A stretch of 64,000 bases of DNA from contig NZ_BCTX01000024.1 in the NCBI RefSeq assembly GCF_001590985.1, positions 1-64,000 of the forward strand. Reading direction: 5' to 3'. The position numbers were made by a program, and so were the translations under genes. A model generated the notes under the pieces. The model was not told the DNA's origin and made no database searches. It worked only from the letters and a program-made list of their open reading frames with translations. This document shows, in pieces, positions 42,371 through 51,098 of the stretch (its first letter is position 1; each line of letters begins with the position of its first letter). Source of the stretch: Novosphingobium naphthalenivorans NBRC 102051 (GTDB lineage Bacteria > Pseudomonadota > Alphaproteobacteria > Sphingomonadales > Sphingomonadaceae).

Positions 42371-42901
42371 GGTCGTCCAGCCTAACTTTCACCTGTCTGA
42401 AGAAAAATTGATGCCTTCAGGCTATTCGAGGTCCTTGCAGTGCTCTGTGCGGTGTCCGGCGACAGAGGCGGTAAGGGCTCCCACGGTTGAAAGGGGGACC
42501 AATGGTCAGCCGGTTCGGTCGCAAAGTCTCGCCGCCTTCGGGTCCAGAAATTCATATGTACAGCGTTTCGTGCCCGGTCGTTTCCGGGTGCGAATCCGTG
42601 CTCGCGCCAGTCGCATTGCGGGCATGATCCTCTGAGGCGCCGGGCCGTTCCCGCGCCATCAGGATTGCAGAGAGTCGAGAAATGCATCCCGCCGCAGGGT
42701 TGCGTGCCGAGAGGTATGCTCTTGCGGAACCGATCCGTCGTGCGCCGTTCCGCGCTGTCAGAAGTCTTCGAGTGTCAAGCCCGGCTTCGCTAAGGGGCCT
42801 TAAATAAAATTGTTTAAAAACATATAGATAATAAAAATCCGGATCTCCAGGGAGGGGCCCAATACAAGAAATTCCGTTCAACAAGACAGGGGCCGATCCA
42901 G
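42371..42901. other. 530-base leader without a recognised gene
   Basis: No credible gene is visible between the regulator sites and the receptor gene, despite short open frames. The last ~85 bases are AT-rich (around TAAATAAAATTGTTTAAAAACATATAG, 42801-42828) and probably hold the receptor promoter. Further upstream the sequence is ordinary GC-rich DNA with several dyads around 42560-42640. A long untranslated leader or a small RNA is possible, but I see no known riboswitch. Confidence 0.4.
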
Positions 42902-45544
42902 ATGAAATATAAGGGAACAGCATCCATTGCCGCACTTGCCGTAGGTCTTTGTGCCTGCGTGCATCCGGCATTGGCGCAAAGCGCCGCCGGCATGGTGGCC
43001 AGCGGTGCGGAAGCTGCCGCCGCTTCCGATGAGGATGTCGGTGACGCGATCATCGTGACGGGTACCCGCACGACCGGCATGAAGGCGGCCGACAGCCCAG
43101 CGCCGATTCAGATCATGGAAGGCGAGGCGCTTGCGCGTACTGGCCAGCCCGACCTGATCCAGGGGCTCGCGCAGAGCCTGCCGACCATCCAGGCCCAGTC
43201 CTTCGGTTCGGACATGCAGGCCATGAACCTGCAGATGAAGCTGCGCGGCCTTTCGCCGAACCACACGCTCATCCTGATCAACGGCAAGCGCCGTCATGGT
43301 ACCGCCAACGTCGCCGTTTCGGGCGGTCCTTACGGTGGTGGCGCTGCGCCTGACATGAGCTTCATCCCGCCCGAAGCGATCGGCCACGTCGAAGTGCTGC
43401 AGGACGGCGCTGCCGCCCAATACGGCACCGACGCGATCGCCGGCGTTATCAACATCATCCTCAAGGACCAGGATTCGGGCGGCTCGTTCAGCGCCACCGC
43501 TGGCCAGTACATGGATGAAGGCGGCGACACCTACAGCGTGTCGGCCAATGTCGGCTTCGCGCCGGTCGAGAATTCCTTCGTCAACCTCACTGTCCAGAAG
43601 AAGAAGAAGGGCTTCAGCTTCCGCGGCAATTACGATCCGCGCGTCTATGGCCCGGTCGCCAGCTATCTGAGCCGGTATCCGGCTGTCGTCGACCAGTCCG
43701 ACTATCCCTACGTCAACCGCATCGAGGGCGATCCGGAGATCTTCCAGACGGTCGGAACCCTGAATGCCGGTTACAACTTCGGTGATTACCAGCTCTATTT
43801 CACCGGTTCGTATGGCCACAAGTACGCGCACGCCTACGAAAACTACCGTACGCCGGACCGTGTGGCCCTGCCCGATGGGACCCTGGTGTACCCCACCGGC
43901 TTCTCGCCGCTCGAAGCCGTGCGTGAGACCGACTACGCCGCGACGATGGGCTTCAAGGGGCCGCTGGGCGAAGGTACCTTCGACATTGCCTCGACCTATG
44001 GTCACGACCTCGTCAAGGTCTACGTTGAAAACACCGGCAACGGTTCGATGGCGGCCGACTTCGGTTACACCCCGACCGAGTTCCACGACGGTGACTTCAA
44101 GTCTTCGCAGTTCACCAACACGCTCGATGTGACTTATCCGATCGAGGTCGGGTTCGCCGAGCCCATGACTCTCGCTGGCGGTCTTGAATGGCGCCGTGAC
44201 ATGTACGGCATCAATGCAGGCGATGCAGGCTCCTACTACGGCAGCGGTGCCCAGTCGTTCTTCGGCTACAGCCCGAACGATGCCGGCAAATACCACCGCA
44301 CCAACTTCGCCCAGTACCTCGACGTCACGATCAAGCCGACCGACAAATGGCTTATCGACGGTGCGGTTCGCCACGAGCACTACAGCGACTTCGGTGATAC
44401 CACTGTTTTCAAGCTGACCTCGCGCTACGACTTTTCGCCGATGTTCGCGATCCGCGGCACCGCTTCGACCGGTTTCCGTGCACCGACGCTGGGCGAATCG
44501 TTCTATTCGGGCATCAACGTCGGCCCGAACGCGGTCTCCGGTGTGCTGCCCGCCAACTCGGCGGCTGCCGCATCGCTCGGTTTCGGTGGCCTGAAGCCCG
44601 AGAAGTCGACGAACTTCAGCGCCGGCATCGTCTTCACGCCGACCCCGAAGGTCAGCTTCACGCTTGATGCCTACTGGATCAAGATCCGCGACCGCATCAT
44701 GATCTCGAGCTCGTTCTACGGTTTCCGCGGCGCGTACTGCCCGGCGGACTACTCGGGTTCGAACGCTTCGAGCTGCAAGACCTACGTCGCGGACGACTAC
44801 AACATCTACAACCAGCAGGCTGTCTACGACGCAGTCTCCACGGCGCTGGGTGGCTCGATCCCGTCCTACGTGCTGTATGACTCGAGCCTCGGCAACGGCA
44901 CCGACACGCGCAACATCAACGGCACTGTGACGGTCCAGACCTTCGTCAACGGCGCGGACATGACCACGAAGGGCATCGACTTCGCGGCGCACTACGACAT
45001 GATGACCAGCTTTGGCCCGATCAACTGGTCGTTCGCGGCTAACTACAACGAGAACAAGGTCGACAAGATCGCGGCCCTGCCCTCGGCTCTCTACACTTCG
45101 ACGGTTGATGCCTCGAAGACGGCGCTGATCAACAAGTACACGGTCTGGCAGCTGGAAAAGAGCACTCCGAAGGTCCGTGCAACGCTCGGCGCCTACTGGG
45201 AATCGGGCATGTTCAGCGTCAACCTGCGCGAGAGCTTCTACTCGAAGGTCTCCTCGCTCACCACGGCGCCGTCCAACTGCACTTGCTCGGGTGACATCAC
45301 GATCCCGGTCAACAGCGCCTTCATCACCGACCTCGAACTGGGCTTCAAGCCGACCGAGAACCTCAAGGTCTCGTTTGGTGCGAACAACCTGTTCAACCAC
45401 TATCCCACGAAGACGCGCCAGGACGTGATGGATGCTTATCTCTCCACCTCGTCCACGAGCTATGCGACGCAGAAGTATCCGTCGATTTCGCCCTTCGGCA
45501 TCAACGGTGGCTACTACTACGGCCGCGTCAACGTGACTTTCTGA
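42902..45544 (+). CDS. TonB-dependent outer-membrane receptor, probably highly expressed
   Basis: The 880-residue product has a signal peptide (ends ALAQS), a TonB-box-like stretch (GDAIIVTGTRTTG), a plug domain (QPDLIQGLAQSLPTIQAQSFG ... VEVLQDGAAAQYGTDAIAGVINIIL) and a beta-barrel that ends in a C-terminal Phe (GRVNVTF). Two cysteine pairs (FRGAYCPADYSGSNASSCKT; NCTCSG) lie in extracellular-loop regions. The strong preference for a small set of C/G-ending codons suggests high expression. Downstream TauE/SafE and aminotransferase genes and nearby regulator sites tie it to an unknown nutrient. Confidence 0.92.
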   Translation: MKYKGTASIAALAVGLCACVHPALAQSAAGMVASGAEAAAASDEDVGDAIIVTGTRTTGMKAADSPAPIQIMEGEALARTGQPDLIQGLAQSLPTIQAQSFGSDMQAMNLQMKLRGLSPNHTLILINGKRRHGTANVAVSGGPYGGGAAPDMSFIPPEAIGHVEVLQDGAAAQYGTDAIAGVINIILKDQDSGGSFSATAGQYMDEGGDTYSVSANVGFAPVENSFVNLTVQKKKKGFSFRGNYDPRVYGPVASYLSRYPAVVDQSDYPYVNRIEGDPEIFQTVGTLNAGYNFGDYQLYFTGSYGHKYAHAYENYRTPDRVALPDGTLVYPTGFSPLEAVRETDYAATMGFKGPLGEGTFDIASTYGHDLVKVYVENTGNGSMAADFGYTPTEFHDGDFKSSQFTNTLDVTYPIEVGFAEPMTLAGGLEWRRDMYGINAGDAGSYYGSGAQSFFGYSPNDAGKYHRTNFAQYLDVTIKPTDKWLIDGAVRHEHYSDFGDTTVFKLTSRYDFSPMFAIRGTASTGFRAPTLGESFYSGINVGPNAVSGVLPANSAAAASLGFGGLKPEKSTNFSAGIVFTPTPKVSFTLDAYWIKIRDRIMISSSFYGFRGAYCPADYSGSNASSCKTYVADDYNIYNQQAVYDAVSTALGGSIPSYVLYDSSLGNGTDTRNINGTVTVQTFVNGADMTTKGIDFAAHYDMMTSFGPINWSFAANYNENKVDKIAALPSALYTSTVDASKTALINKYTVWQLEKSTPKVRATLGAYWESGMFSVNLRESFYSKVSSLTTAPSNCTCSGDITIPVNSAFITDLELGFKPTENLKVSFGANNLFNHYPTKTRQDVMDAYLSTSSTSYATQKYPSISPFGINGGYYYGRVNVTF

Positions 45545-45558
45545 TCCTACGGCAACTG

Positions 45559-45595
45559 GGCGTCGCTTCGTTTCGGCGAAGCGACGCCACCTTTT
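45559..45595 (+). terminator. Rho-independent-type terminator after the receptor gene
   Basis: GGCGTCGCTTCG (45559-45570) pairs perfectly with CGAAGCGACGCC (45577-45588) around TTTCGG and is followed by ACCTTTTC. The stop codon of the receptor gene is 15 bases before it. It could lower expression of the downstream TauE and aminotransferase genes relative to the receptor (partial read-through). Confidence 0.75.
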
Positions 45596-45638
45596 CAAAT
45601 TACAGAAATTCGTATTCACAAGAATTGGAGTAACGGTC

Positions 45639-46469
45639 GTGCTCTTGTCCTCCATGGACTGGCTTATCCCTGCGGTCGGAATGATCGGTGCCGGACTTCT
45701 GGCAGGCTTTGCCGGCGGCGTATTCGGCATCGGCGGAGGCTTCATCGTGGTGCCTGCACTGCTGATCATGTTGCCGCTGCTTGGCGGCGATCACTCGCAA
45801 TATGCCCACATAGCGGTGGCAACTTCGGCAGCCACCATCATCGTTACTTCCATCCGGTCGACGCTCAGCCATCACAAACGCGGTTCGGTCGACTTTGAGG
45901 TTCTCAAGAGCTGGGCGCCCTGGATCGTCCTGGGCGATGGCGTTGGCGTCGTGCTTGCCAGCCATGTCGATGGCACCGTGCTGAAGATGATCTTCGCCAC
46001 CGGTGTGTTCGCGATGTCGATGGTGTTCCTGCTCCCGCAGCTTTCCAAACTGGTCCTGTCCGACCATATGCCGGGCGGCGCGCTTCGCGTCGGCATCTCG
46101 GGCGGTCTCGGCGCCTTTTCCGCACTGCTGGGAATCGGTGGCGGCACGATCGCGATCATGGTCATGACCATGTGCGGACGGCCGATCCACAAGGCAGTTG
46201 GCACCGCTTCCGGAATCGGTACACTGATCGCTGTGCCTGCCACCATTGGTTTTATGATTGTCGGCTTCCGCGAGCAGGGCTTGCCGTGGGGTTCGGTGGG
46301 CTTCGTCAATATGCCGGCCGCCGTCGCCATTGCATCGATGTCGATCCTGACCGCTCCGCTGGGCGTGGCCGCGGCCCATTCGCTGCCGCCGAGCGTGCTC
46401 AAGCGCGTGTTCGGGATCTACCTCGTGGTTATCGCAATTGTCATGTTTCGCAGTGCGCTCAAGGCTTGA
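45639..46469 (+). CDS. TauE/SafE family membrane transporter
   Basis: The 276-residue protein has about eight membrane helices and the two-fold repeated glycine-rich motif of the family (GLLAGFAGGVFGIGGGFIVVPALLIM and GGLGAFSALLGIGGGTIAIMVM). TauE/SafE members export sulfite, sulfoacetate or related organosulfur anions, and others act as uptake or export permeases. The cargo here is unknown. The start is GTG 45639, which has TTGGAG upstream. The later ATG 45654 is an alternative. It lies between the receptor and a periplasmic aminotransferase. Confidence 0.85.
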   Translation: MLLSSMDWLIPAVGMIGAGLLAGFAGGVFGIGGGFIVVPALLIMLPLLGGDHSQYAHIAVATSAATIIVTSIRSTLSHHKRGSVDFEVLKSWAPWIVLGDGVGVVLASHVDGTVLKMIFATGVFAMSMVFLLPQLSKLVLSDHMPGGALRVGISGGLGAFSALLGIGGGTIAIMVMTMCGRPIHKAVGTASGIGTLIAVPATIGFMIVGFREQGLPWGSVGFVNMPAAVAIASMSILTAPLGVAAAHSLPPSVLKRVFGIYLVVIAIVMFRSALKA

Positions 46470-46505
46470 ACGCTGGCGCATTTCATCGGGAAGGAGTTTG
46501 TTACA

Positions 46506-47693
46506 ATGCAGGCTGAGGACACCAGCGTTATGGAACGCATTGAAAACAGCGAGATCGGCGAAGACCTGATTTCGCGCGGCTATTCGCGCCGCCAGCTCGG
46601 CCGGATCGCAGCGCTGCTGGGCGGCGGGATCGCCCTGGCCGGAAGCGCGGAATCGGCTTTCGCGCAGCAGTCCGCCAGGGCCGTGGCCGGCGCGGTGCGC
46701 ATCGGTTCGAACGAATGCTGGACGGGCCCGCTCCCGGCCGGTGCCGAAGCGGCGATGCTGATCGTGGCGAAGGGCAACTGGTACGAGCCCAATGGCGAGC
46801 ACGCCAAGCTGTTCGACGCCGTGTCCAAGGTCGAAGGCGTGCCGGTGGACCGCATTCTGGCCTGGCCGGGTTCGAGCGACCCGCTCGCCCGCACGCCGAT
46901 CACTTTCGCTTCGCCCAAGCGCGGCATCGTGACTGCCGACCCGACCTATGAATCGATCTGGCGCACCGGCGCCTGGATCGGCGCCAAGGTGACCAAGGTT
47001 CCCCTTACGTCTGACTACCGCCACGACGTGAAGGCCATGCTGGCCGCTGACCCCAACGCGGGCGTGTACTACATCTGCTCGCCCAACAACCCGACCGGCA
47101 CGATCACGCCGATCGAGGACATCCAATGGCTGGCCGAGAACAAGCCCAAGGACGCCGTGCTGCTGGTGGACGAGGCCTATGTCCACTGGTCCGACACCCC
47201 GCGCGCGGTCAAGCTGGCGGTCGAGCGTGACGACGTGATCGTGATGCGCACGTTCTCCAAGCTGTTCGGCATGGCCGGTATGCGTCTGGGCCTCACTTTC
47301 GCGTCGCCTGCGCTTCACGAGAAGATGATGCGCTACGACGGCGGGCAGGTGACCAACATGCTGCCGATGACGGCGGTCGCTTGCGGCGCGGCTTCGGTGC
47401 CGCTCGCCGATCAGATCAAGGCCCGCGCCGCGCAGATGGTTTCCGCGCGCGAAATGGCGATCGCTCATGTTCAGAAGCGCGGTCTCAAGGTGCTTCCGGG
47501 CAGCCATGCGAACATGTTCATGGTCGAGTGGAAGGACAAGACGCCCAAGGAAATGATGGCGGCTTTCCTGGAACAGGGCGTGCAGATCGGCCGTTCGTGG
47601 ACCGCCTATCCGCAGATGTCGCGCATCACCGTGGGTTCGACCGAGGACATGCAGAAGTTCTGCCTGGCTCTCGACAAGATCCTGATGGCCTGA
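46506..47693 (+). CDS. Tat-signal aminotransferase (class I/II, histidinol-phosphate-type)
   Basis: The 395-residue PLP enzyme starts with a twin-arginine leader (SRRQLGRIAALLGGGIALAG, residues 27-46; cut near AFAQQ at ~53). It therefore appears to be exported folded to the periplasm. The catalytic domain resembles HisC-type aminotransferases: YYICSPNNPTGTI, LLVDEAYVHW and the PLP-lysine region FSKLFGMAGMRLG. Exported aminotransferases are unusual because PLP must be bound before export, which fits Tat. ATG 46506 has AAGGAG upstream. It is last in the receptor-TauE cluster. The amino-group donor and acceptor are unknown. Confidence 0.88.
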   Translation: MQAEDTSVMERIENSEIGEDLISRGYSRRQLGRIAALLGGGIALAGSAESAFAQQSARAVAGAVRIGSNECWTGPLPAGAEAAMLIVAKGNWYEPNGEHAKLFDAVSKVEGVPVDRILAWPGSSDPLARTPITFASPKRGIVTADPTYESIWRTGAWIGAKVTKVPLTSDYRHDVKAMLAADPNAGVYYICSPNNPTGTITPIEDIQWLAENKPKDAVLLVDEAYVHWSDTPRAVKLAVERDDVIVMRTFSKLFGMAGMRLGLTFASPALHEKMMRYDGGQVTNMLPMTAVACGAASVPLADQIKARAAQMVSAREMAIAHVQKRGLKVLPGSHANMFMVEWKDKTPKEMMAAFLEQGVQIGRSWTAYPQMSRITVGSTEDMQKFCLALDKILMA

Positions 47694-47736
47694 CGCCTAT
47701 ATCCCCTGCTTGAGAGGGCGCACTCTGCGTGCGCAG

Positions 47737-47779
47737 GATACCCGGGCAACTCGTACTCCAGCCGAGTTGTCCGGGTATC
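47737..47779 (+). terminator. Stem-loop terminator after the aminotransferase gene
   Basis: GATACCCGGGCAACTCG (47737-47753) pairs with CGAGTTGTCCGGGTATC (47763-47779), with a single mismatch, around a 9-base loop, followed by GTCTTATGTT. It lies 43 bases past the aminotransferase stop and most likely ends that cluster. Confidence 0.6.
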
Positions 47780-47889
47780 GTCTTATGTTGGCAGGATACT
47801 TGCTTCTCGCGTTGCCGGCGCGGGCCGAAAGGCCTTTGCGCCGTTGTTTTTGTCTGAATGGCAACATGGATGCGGAGGAGCGAAGCAAT

Positions 47890-48093
47890 ATGGCCGATCA
47901 CAAGGTGACCGTCGAGCAGCTGGACAATGGCAAATGGGCCTGTTTCCTGCACCTGCCCTGGGTCGATGCCCCGGTTAATCTCGGCAAGGAATTCAAGAGC
48001 GAAGAGCGGGCCGAGACCTGGCTCGACGTATCCGAGGCGATGACGGCGATCGACGTCATGGTCCGCAAGTACGCGCAGCCCGACAAGGTCTGA
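47890..48093 (+). CDS. Small conserved-looking cytoplasmic protein, unknown function
   Basis: The 67-residue acidic protein (MADHKVTVEQLDNGKWACFLHL ... AMTAIDVMVRKYAQPDKV) has a strand-rich first half and a helical second half. I do not recognise a family. The ATG at 47890 is supported by GGAGGAG nine bases upstream, a very good ribosome site. The much longer upstream frame is not favoured. It stands alone, converging with the J-domain gene across a strong stem-loop. Confidence 0.65.
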   Translation: MADHKVTVEQLDNGKWACFLHLPWVDAPVNLGKEFKSEERAETWLDVSEAMTAIDVMVRKYAQPDKV

Positions 48094-48101
48094 GCCAGGC
48101 C

Positions 48102-48131
48102 GGGCGGGGAACCGGCCGCCGTTCCCCGCCC
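48102..48131. terminator. Hairpin between convergent genes, probable bidirectional terminator
   Basis: GGGCGGGGAAC (48102-48112) pairs perfectly with GTTCCCCGCCC (48121-48131) around CGGCCGCC. It lies between the stop codons of the 67-residue protein (+) and the J-domain protein (-). No T-run follows on either side. Confidence 0.5.
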
Positions 48132-48138
48132 GTCTGCA

Positions 48139-48603
48139 TTACACGGCCACTCCGAAGCGTTCGAGCAGAGCGTCGCGCGCTTCGGAAATGCGGTGATACT
48201 GCGCGCTGCTGCCGCCCGCGTCGGGGTGCGCGGTCTTGGCCAGCCGCCGGAAGGCTGCGTTGATCTGTGCGGCCTTGAGCAGGCCTTCCTCCGGCAGATC
48301 CAGCGTTTCGCGATGTCCGGCTTCATCGTCCGTGAAGGCGGGGCGCATGATATAGGCTTGCCGTTTCTCGCGGGCCGCCCTGCGCAGATCGACCTGATCC
48401 TGCTGCCAGCGCTGGCGTGACATCACGAGGCATTCGCCGAACGCGATCCGGCCTTCGGTTTCCAGCTCATCGAGGCTGAATGGCCCGACGACATCGTAGG
48501 GTTCCGCCAGAAAGCCGTGGCCGCCCTCGATCCGCCCGATCGCCACCATATCGAGCACGCCCATCGAGCCGTTCCAGATGACCCAGTCCGGCTCGGCGGT
48601 CAT
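48139..48603 (-). CDS. J-domain (DnaJ-like) protein
   Basis: The 154-residue protein has an N-terminal ~90 residues of unrecognised fold (EPDWVIWNGSMGVLDMVAIGRIEGGHGF ...) and a C-terminal J domain with the essential HPD in RRLAKTAHPDAGGSSAQYHRISEARDALLERF. It should stimulate an Hsp70 ATPase. The position of the J domain at the C-terminus is typical of small specialised J proteins. Its ATG overlaps the stop of the Rieske gene as ATGA, so the pair is translated together, hinting that it serves iron-sulfur protein assembly or stability. Confidence 0.8.
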   Translation of the reverse strand: MTAEPDWVIWNGSMGVLDMVAIGRIEGGHGFLAEPYDVVGPFSLDELETEGRIAFGECLVMSRQRWQQDQVDLRRAAREKRQAYIMRPAFTDDEAGHRETLDLPEEGLLKAAQINAAFRRLAKTAHPDAGGSSAQYHRISEARDALLERFGVAV

Positions 48604-48938
48604 GAGGCCTGCCGCGCCGGTTTGACCGGGCCGACATCGACGAGGATCTCGCCGCCCTCCACTTGCAGCGGATAAGGATGCAGTGTGTTGCGCACGGCAT
48701 GTGTCACGCATTTGCCGTTCACGCTGTCGAAGCCCCAGTTGTGATGCGGGCAAGTCACGGTCTGGCCGTCGAAACGCGCTTCGTCGAGCGGCACGTCGGC
48801 ATGGGGGCAGCGCCCGCGATAGGCCTTGAGTTCGCCGCCCGCCGGCCAGAGCAGAAGCACGCTTTTCTTGCCGGCGCGGAAGAAGCCCATGCCGCCTTCG
48901 CGGATCGCGCTCGTGGGACAGATCGAGGTGAATGCCAT
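48600..48938 (-). CDS. Rieske [2Fe-2S] ferredoxin-type protein
   Basis: The 112-residue protein has a single Rieske domain. The cluster ligands are in CPHAD (about residues 46-50) and CPHHNW (about 66-71). Stand-alone Rieske proteins pass electrons to oxygenases or reductases. No oxygenase is nearby, so the partner is unknown. ATG 48938 begins MAFTSICPTSAIREGG. Upstream residues in the open frame look non-coding. Translational coupling to a J-domain gene downstream is clear (ATGA). Confidence 0.85.
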   Translation of the reverse strand: MAFTSICPTSAIREGGMGFFRAGKKSVLLLWPAGGELKAYRGRCPHADVPLDEARFDGQTVTCPHHNWGFDSVNGKCVTHAVRNTLHPYPLQVEGGEILVDVGPVKPARQAS

Positions 48939-49170
48939 TACGGCCGCCTTTCTGCTGGGAATGATCGCTCCCCGGCGATGCAAGGATCGAACCAAGGCGG
49001 ACCGCGCGGCAAAGTCCCGGAAATCGGATCGCAACCGGCCCGCGGCGTGTCGCATTGCTGACATCTGCGGGGCCGGTTGTCAGCGAAACTGTCCGATTCC
49101 GGCGGGTCAATGGGGTGGCACCGGTTTTGCGTGCTCTTGCGCGAAGCAAAGACGCAGACGGATCCACGCC

Positions 49171-49488
49171 ATGCAGAGCAAGCCAGACGGCGATGACTAC
49201 CTCACCCTGTTCGGCCGCTACCGGGCGGACTTCGGCGATGTTTATATGGAGCCGGAGGACGAGCGCTTCCGGCTGCTGTTCGACCAGATCTGCCGGATAC
49301 TGACGCAGCCGTCATCGTTCAACCTCAGCCTTCCCGAACAGTTCCGCAGGACTGCGTTCCGCTACCTCGAAGGCGACGAGGCGGTGCTTGCCCATATGCT
49401 GAACCCGGAAAACCGCCACTTCATGCTGAGCGACCTGTTCGACTACGTCCATCTCGTGCAGACGATGGGCGGTTCGTGGCGGGGTTAG
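49171..49488 (+). CDS. Hypothetical 105-residue protein
   Basis: This acidic, probably helical cytoplasmic protein (MQSKPDGDDYLTLFGRYRAD ... MLSDLFDYVHLVQTMGGSWRG) has no family that I recognise. ATG 49171 is favoured. The open frame to 48826 is a shadow of the Rieske gene region. A dispersed hairpin repeat begins eight bases after its stop. The gene is divergent from the Rieske/J-domain pair. Confidence 0.6.
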   Translation: MQSKPDGDDYLTLFGRYRADFGDVYMEPEDERFRLLFDQICRILTQPSSFNLSLPEQFRRTAFRYLEGDEAVLAHMLNPENRHFMLSDLFDYVHLVQTMGGSWRG

Positions 49489-49496
49489 GCGGTAAA

Positions 49497-49631
49497 CTCA
49501 TAGTTCGTCGCCCCCGCGAAGGCGGGGGCCCCGCTGTTCTTCCTCAGGCTATGCTGCCAGAAGCGGGATCCCCGCCTTCGCGGGGATGACGTACAGTAGT
49601 GATGCAAACTTCTAATTCAGGTGACTAGCCG
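49497..49631. repeat. Two-hairpin dispersed repeat, copy 2
   Basis: This is the second copy of the element at 23822-23956, with the same two hairpins (GCCCCCGCGAAGGCGGGGGC and ATCCCCGCC-TTC-GCGGGGAT) and ending AACTTCTAATTCAGGTGACTAGCC. It occupies the whole gap between two genes, and its end overlaps the final codon and stop (TAG at 49625-49627) of the minus-strand methyltransferase gene. Confidence 0.8.
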
Positions 49632-50848
49632 GCCGCAGAGCGGTTCTGGCAATCGGGCGGCAGCACGCAGATGTCGATGCTGTCGCCGAAGCGCTCCTTC
49701 AGGAAGGCGTCGATCCGCACGGCATTGACCGCCGCGACGAAGACGAGGCAGCGCACGCCCTTGGCCGCGCATTCGGCCGTCCAGGCCCGGAAGCCTTCGA
49801 AATCTCTGATCGGAACCTGATCGAGCCGTTTGTCGGTCAGCCGGGCATCGCTGTCCGCGATCCAGGCGCAATGGAAATCGTGTTCCGTGGCCAGGATGTG
49901 GATCAGGCGGAAGGCATAGCTCGCAACGCCGTAAATCCCCGCCGACACGGCAACGCCCCGGCTTTCGTAATCCCTGAGCGTGTCGAGCACAGTGGCGGTC
50001 ATGGTCCCCATGTCCATCTCGGCCCGCTCCAGATAGCGGGCGAGGACGGCTTCGGGTTCCGGACGCGACGAGGAGAGCGTGGCGGGGGCCGGCGCCTGCT
50101 CCGTCTTGCGGGCCAGGATCACCACTTCGGGATAGGCCAGTGTCGGCGTGACGAGGCGATCGGATTCGCGCGTGGCCACGATCTCGAACCCGGCGCGGAT
50201 CAAGGCATCGGACAGGCTTGTGATCTCGAAGTGATTGATGTGTTCGAGGTCGAAAGCGGCATAGGGGCCCCAATAGACATCGGCATAGCCGCGCAGGTCC
50301 GGCACCGCGATCACGAACAGCCCGTCCTTGCCCAGCACGCCGTGAATGCGGCGGAACTCGGCATTGAAGTCCAGCACGTGCTCGATGCAGTGGGTGGAGG
50401 CGATGAGGCCGTAATCGAGATCGGGATAGGCCTTGGTCAGGTCGTAGTTGTGCGCTGAACGGGCACCGCGCTGCGATGCCAGGCCTGAAAACAGCAGCGC
50501 GCCGCTGCCCCAGTCGAGCACGTCGGTCTGGGCCCAGCCGATCCCGGCTTCGCGTTCGACCATGTCCAGTACGCCGGTGAAATAGGCATGGTCCAGATCG
50601 TGCAGCGCGTCCGTGCGGGTCTGGTGCTTGTTGAAGCGGGTGTAATAGTCGGCATAGGCATCATGGCCCGAGGGCGAGTGGTTGCCCACGAAATGGCAGT
50701 CCCGGCACACCGTTACCGCCATATCACCGCTCAGGGGATAATCTTCCGGCACGCTCATCGCCATGTGCCGGGTGATCCAGTCGAGCTCTTGCCCGCCGCA
50801 ATTGCGGCAGCGCGCCGTGGCGGCTGAAAGGGGCAGTTCGGAGGTCAT
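49625..50848 (-). CDS. Class I SAM methyltransferase with zinc-binding N-terminus (C-methyltransferase type)
   Basis: The 407-residue protein has three parts. An N-terminal zinc region (CRNCGG ... CRDCHF, about residues 11-51) is followed by a Rossmann methyltransferase (LDWGSGALLFSGLASQ; STHCIEHVLDFNAEFRRI; FVIAVPD). A C-terminal module (about 300-400, AGIYGVASYAFRLI ... WIADSDARLTDKRL ... LVFVAAVNA) matches the Methyltransf_13/_14 type used for sugar C-methylation in natural products. The start is ATG 50848 with GGAG. It is divergent from the radical-SAM cluster. The stop is inside a dispersed repeat, so the original C-terminus may have been longer. Confidence 0.82.
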   Translation of the reverse strand: MTSELPLSAATARCRNCGGQELDWITRHMAMSVPEDYPLSGDMAVTVCRDCHFVGNHSPSGHDAYADYYTRFNKHQTRTDALHDLDHAYFTGVLDMVEREAGIGWAQTDVLDWGSGALLFSGLASQRGARSAHNYDLTKAYPDLDYGLIASTHCIEHVLDFNAEFRRIHGVLGKDGLFVIAVPDLRGYADVYWGPYAAFDLEHINHFEITSLSDALIRAGFEIVATRESDRLVTPTLAYPEVVILARKTEQAPAPATLSSSRPEPEAVLARYLERAEMDMGTMTATVLDTLRDYESRGVAVSAGIYGVASYAFRLIHILATEHDFHCAWIADSDARLTDKRLDQVPIRDFEGFRAWTAECAAKGVRCLVFVAAVNAVRIDAFLKERFGDSIDICVLPPDCQNRSAAG

Positions 50849-51098
50849 CTTCATCTCCAGCTTACGTCTGGCGGCCATGCCATCATTTCCCCAATTGCGG
50901 GGAGGGGTGGATCGACTTTCCCCGGTAATGGTCATAGCATTGGTTAATTTCGCGTGATGGCAATGGCAGGGCTCTCCCGCAAAACCGGCCCCGGTGTCGC
51001 GTACGGTGTTCAGTACGGGGGGTGTTTCAAATGTCTTGTTAACCCTGCTTTTATAGAAATCCGCGACGGCGAGGGCATTGATAGGGGTTAGCGACTGC

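Noticed and set aside
42408-42971. Short open frames upstream of the second TonB receptor
   Set aside because: They lack ribosome sites and family features, and the AT-rich segment near 42800-42830 looks like promoter DNA.
42878-45769. 963-codon minus-strand open frame opposite the second TonB receptor
   Set aside because: It mirrors the strong codon bias of the receptor. The translation is Val/Arg/Asp-rich without domains.
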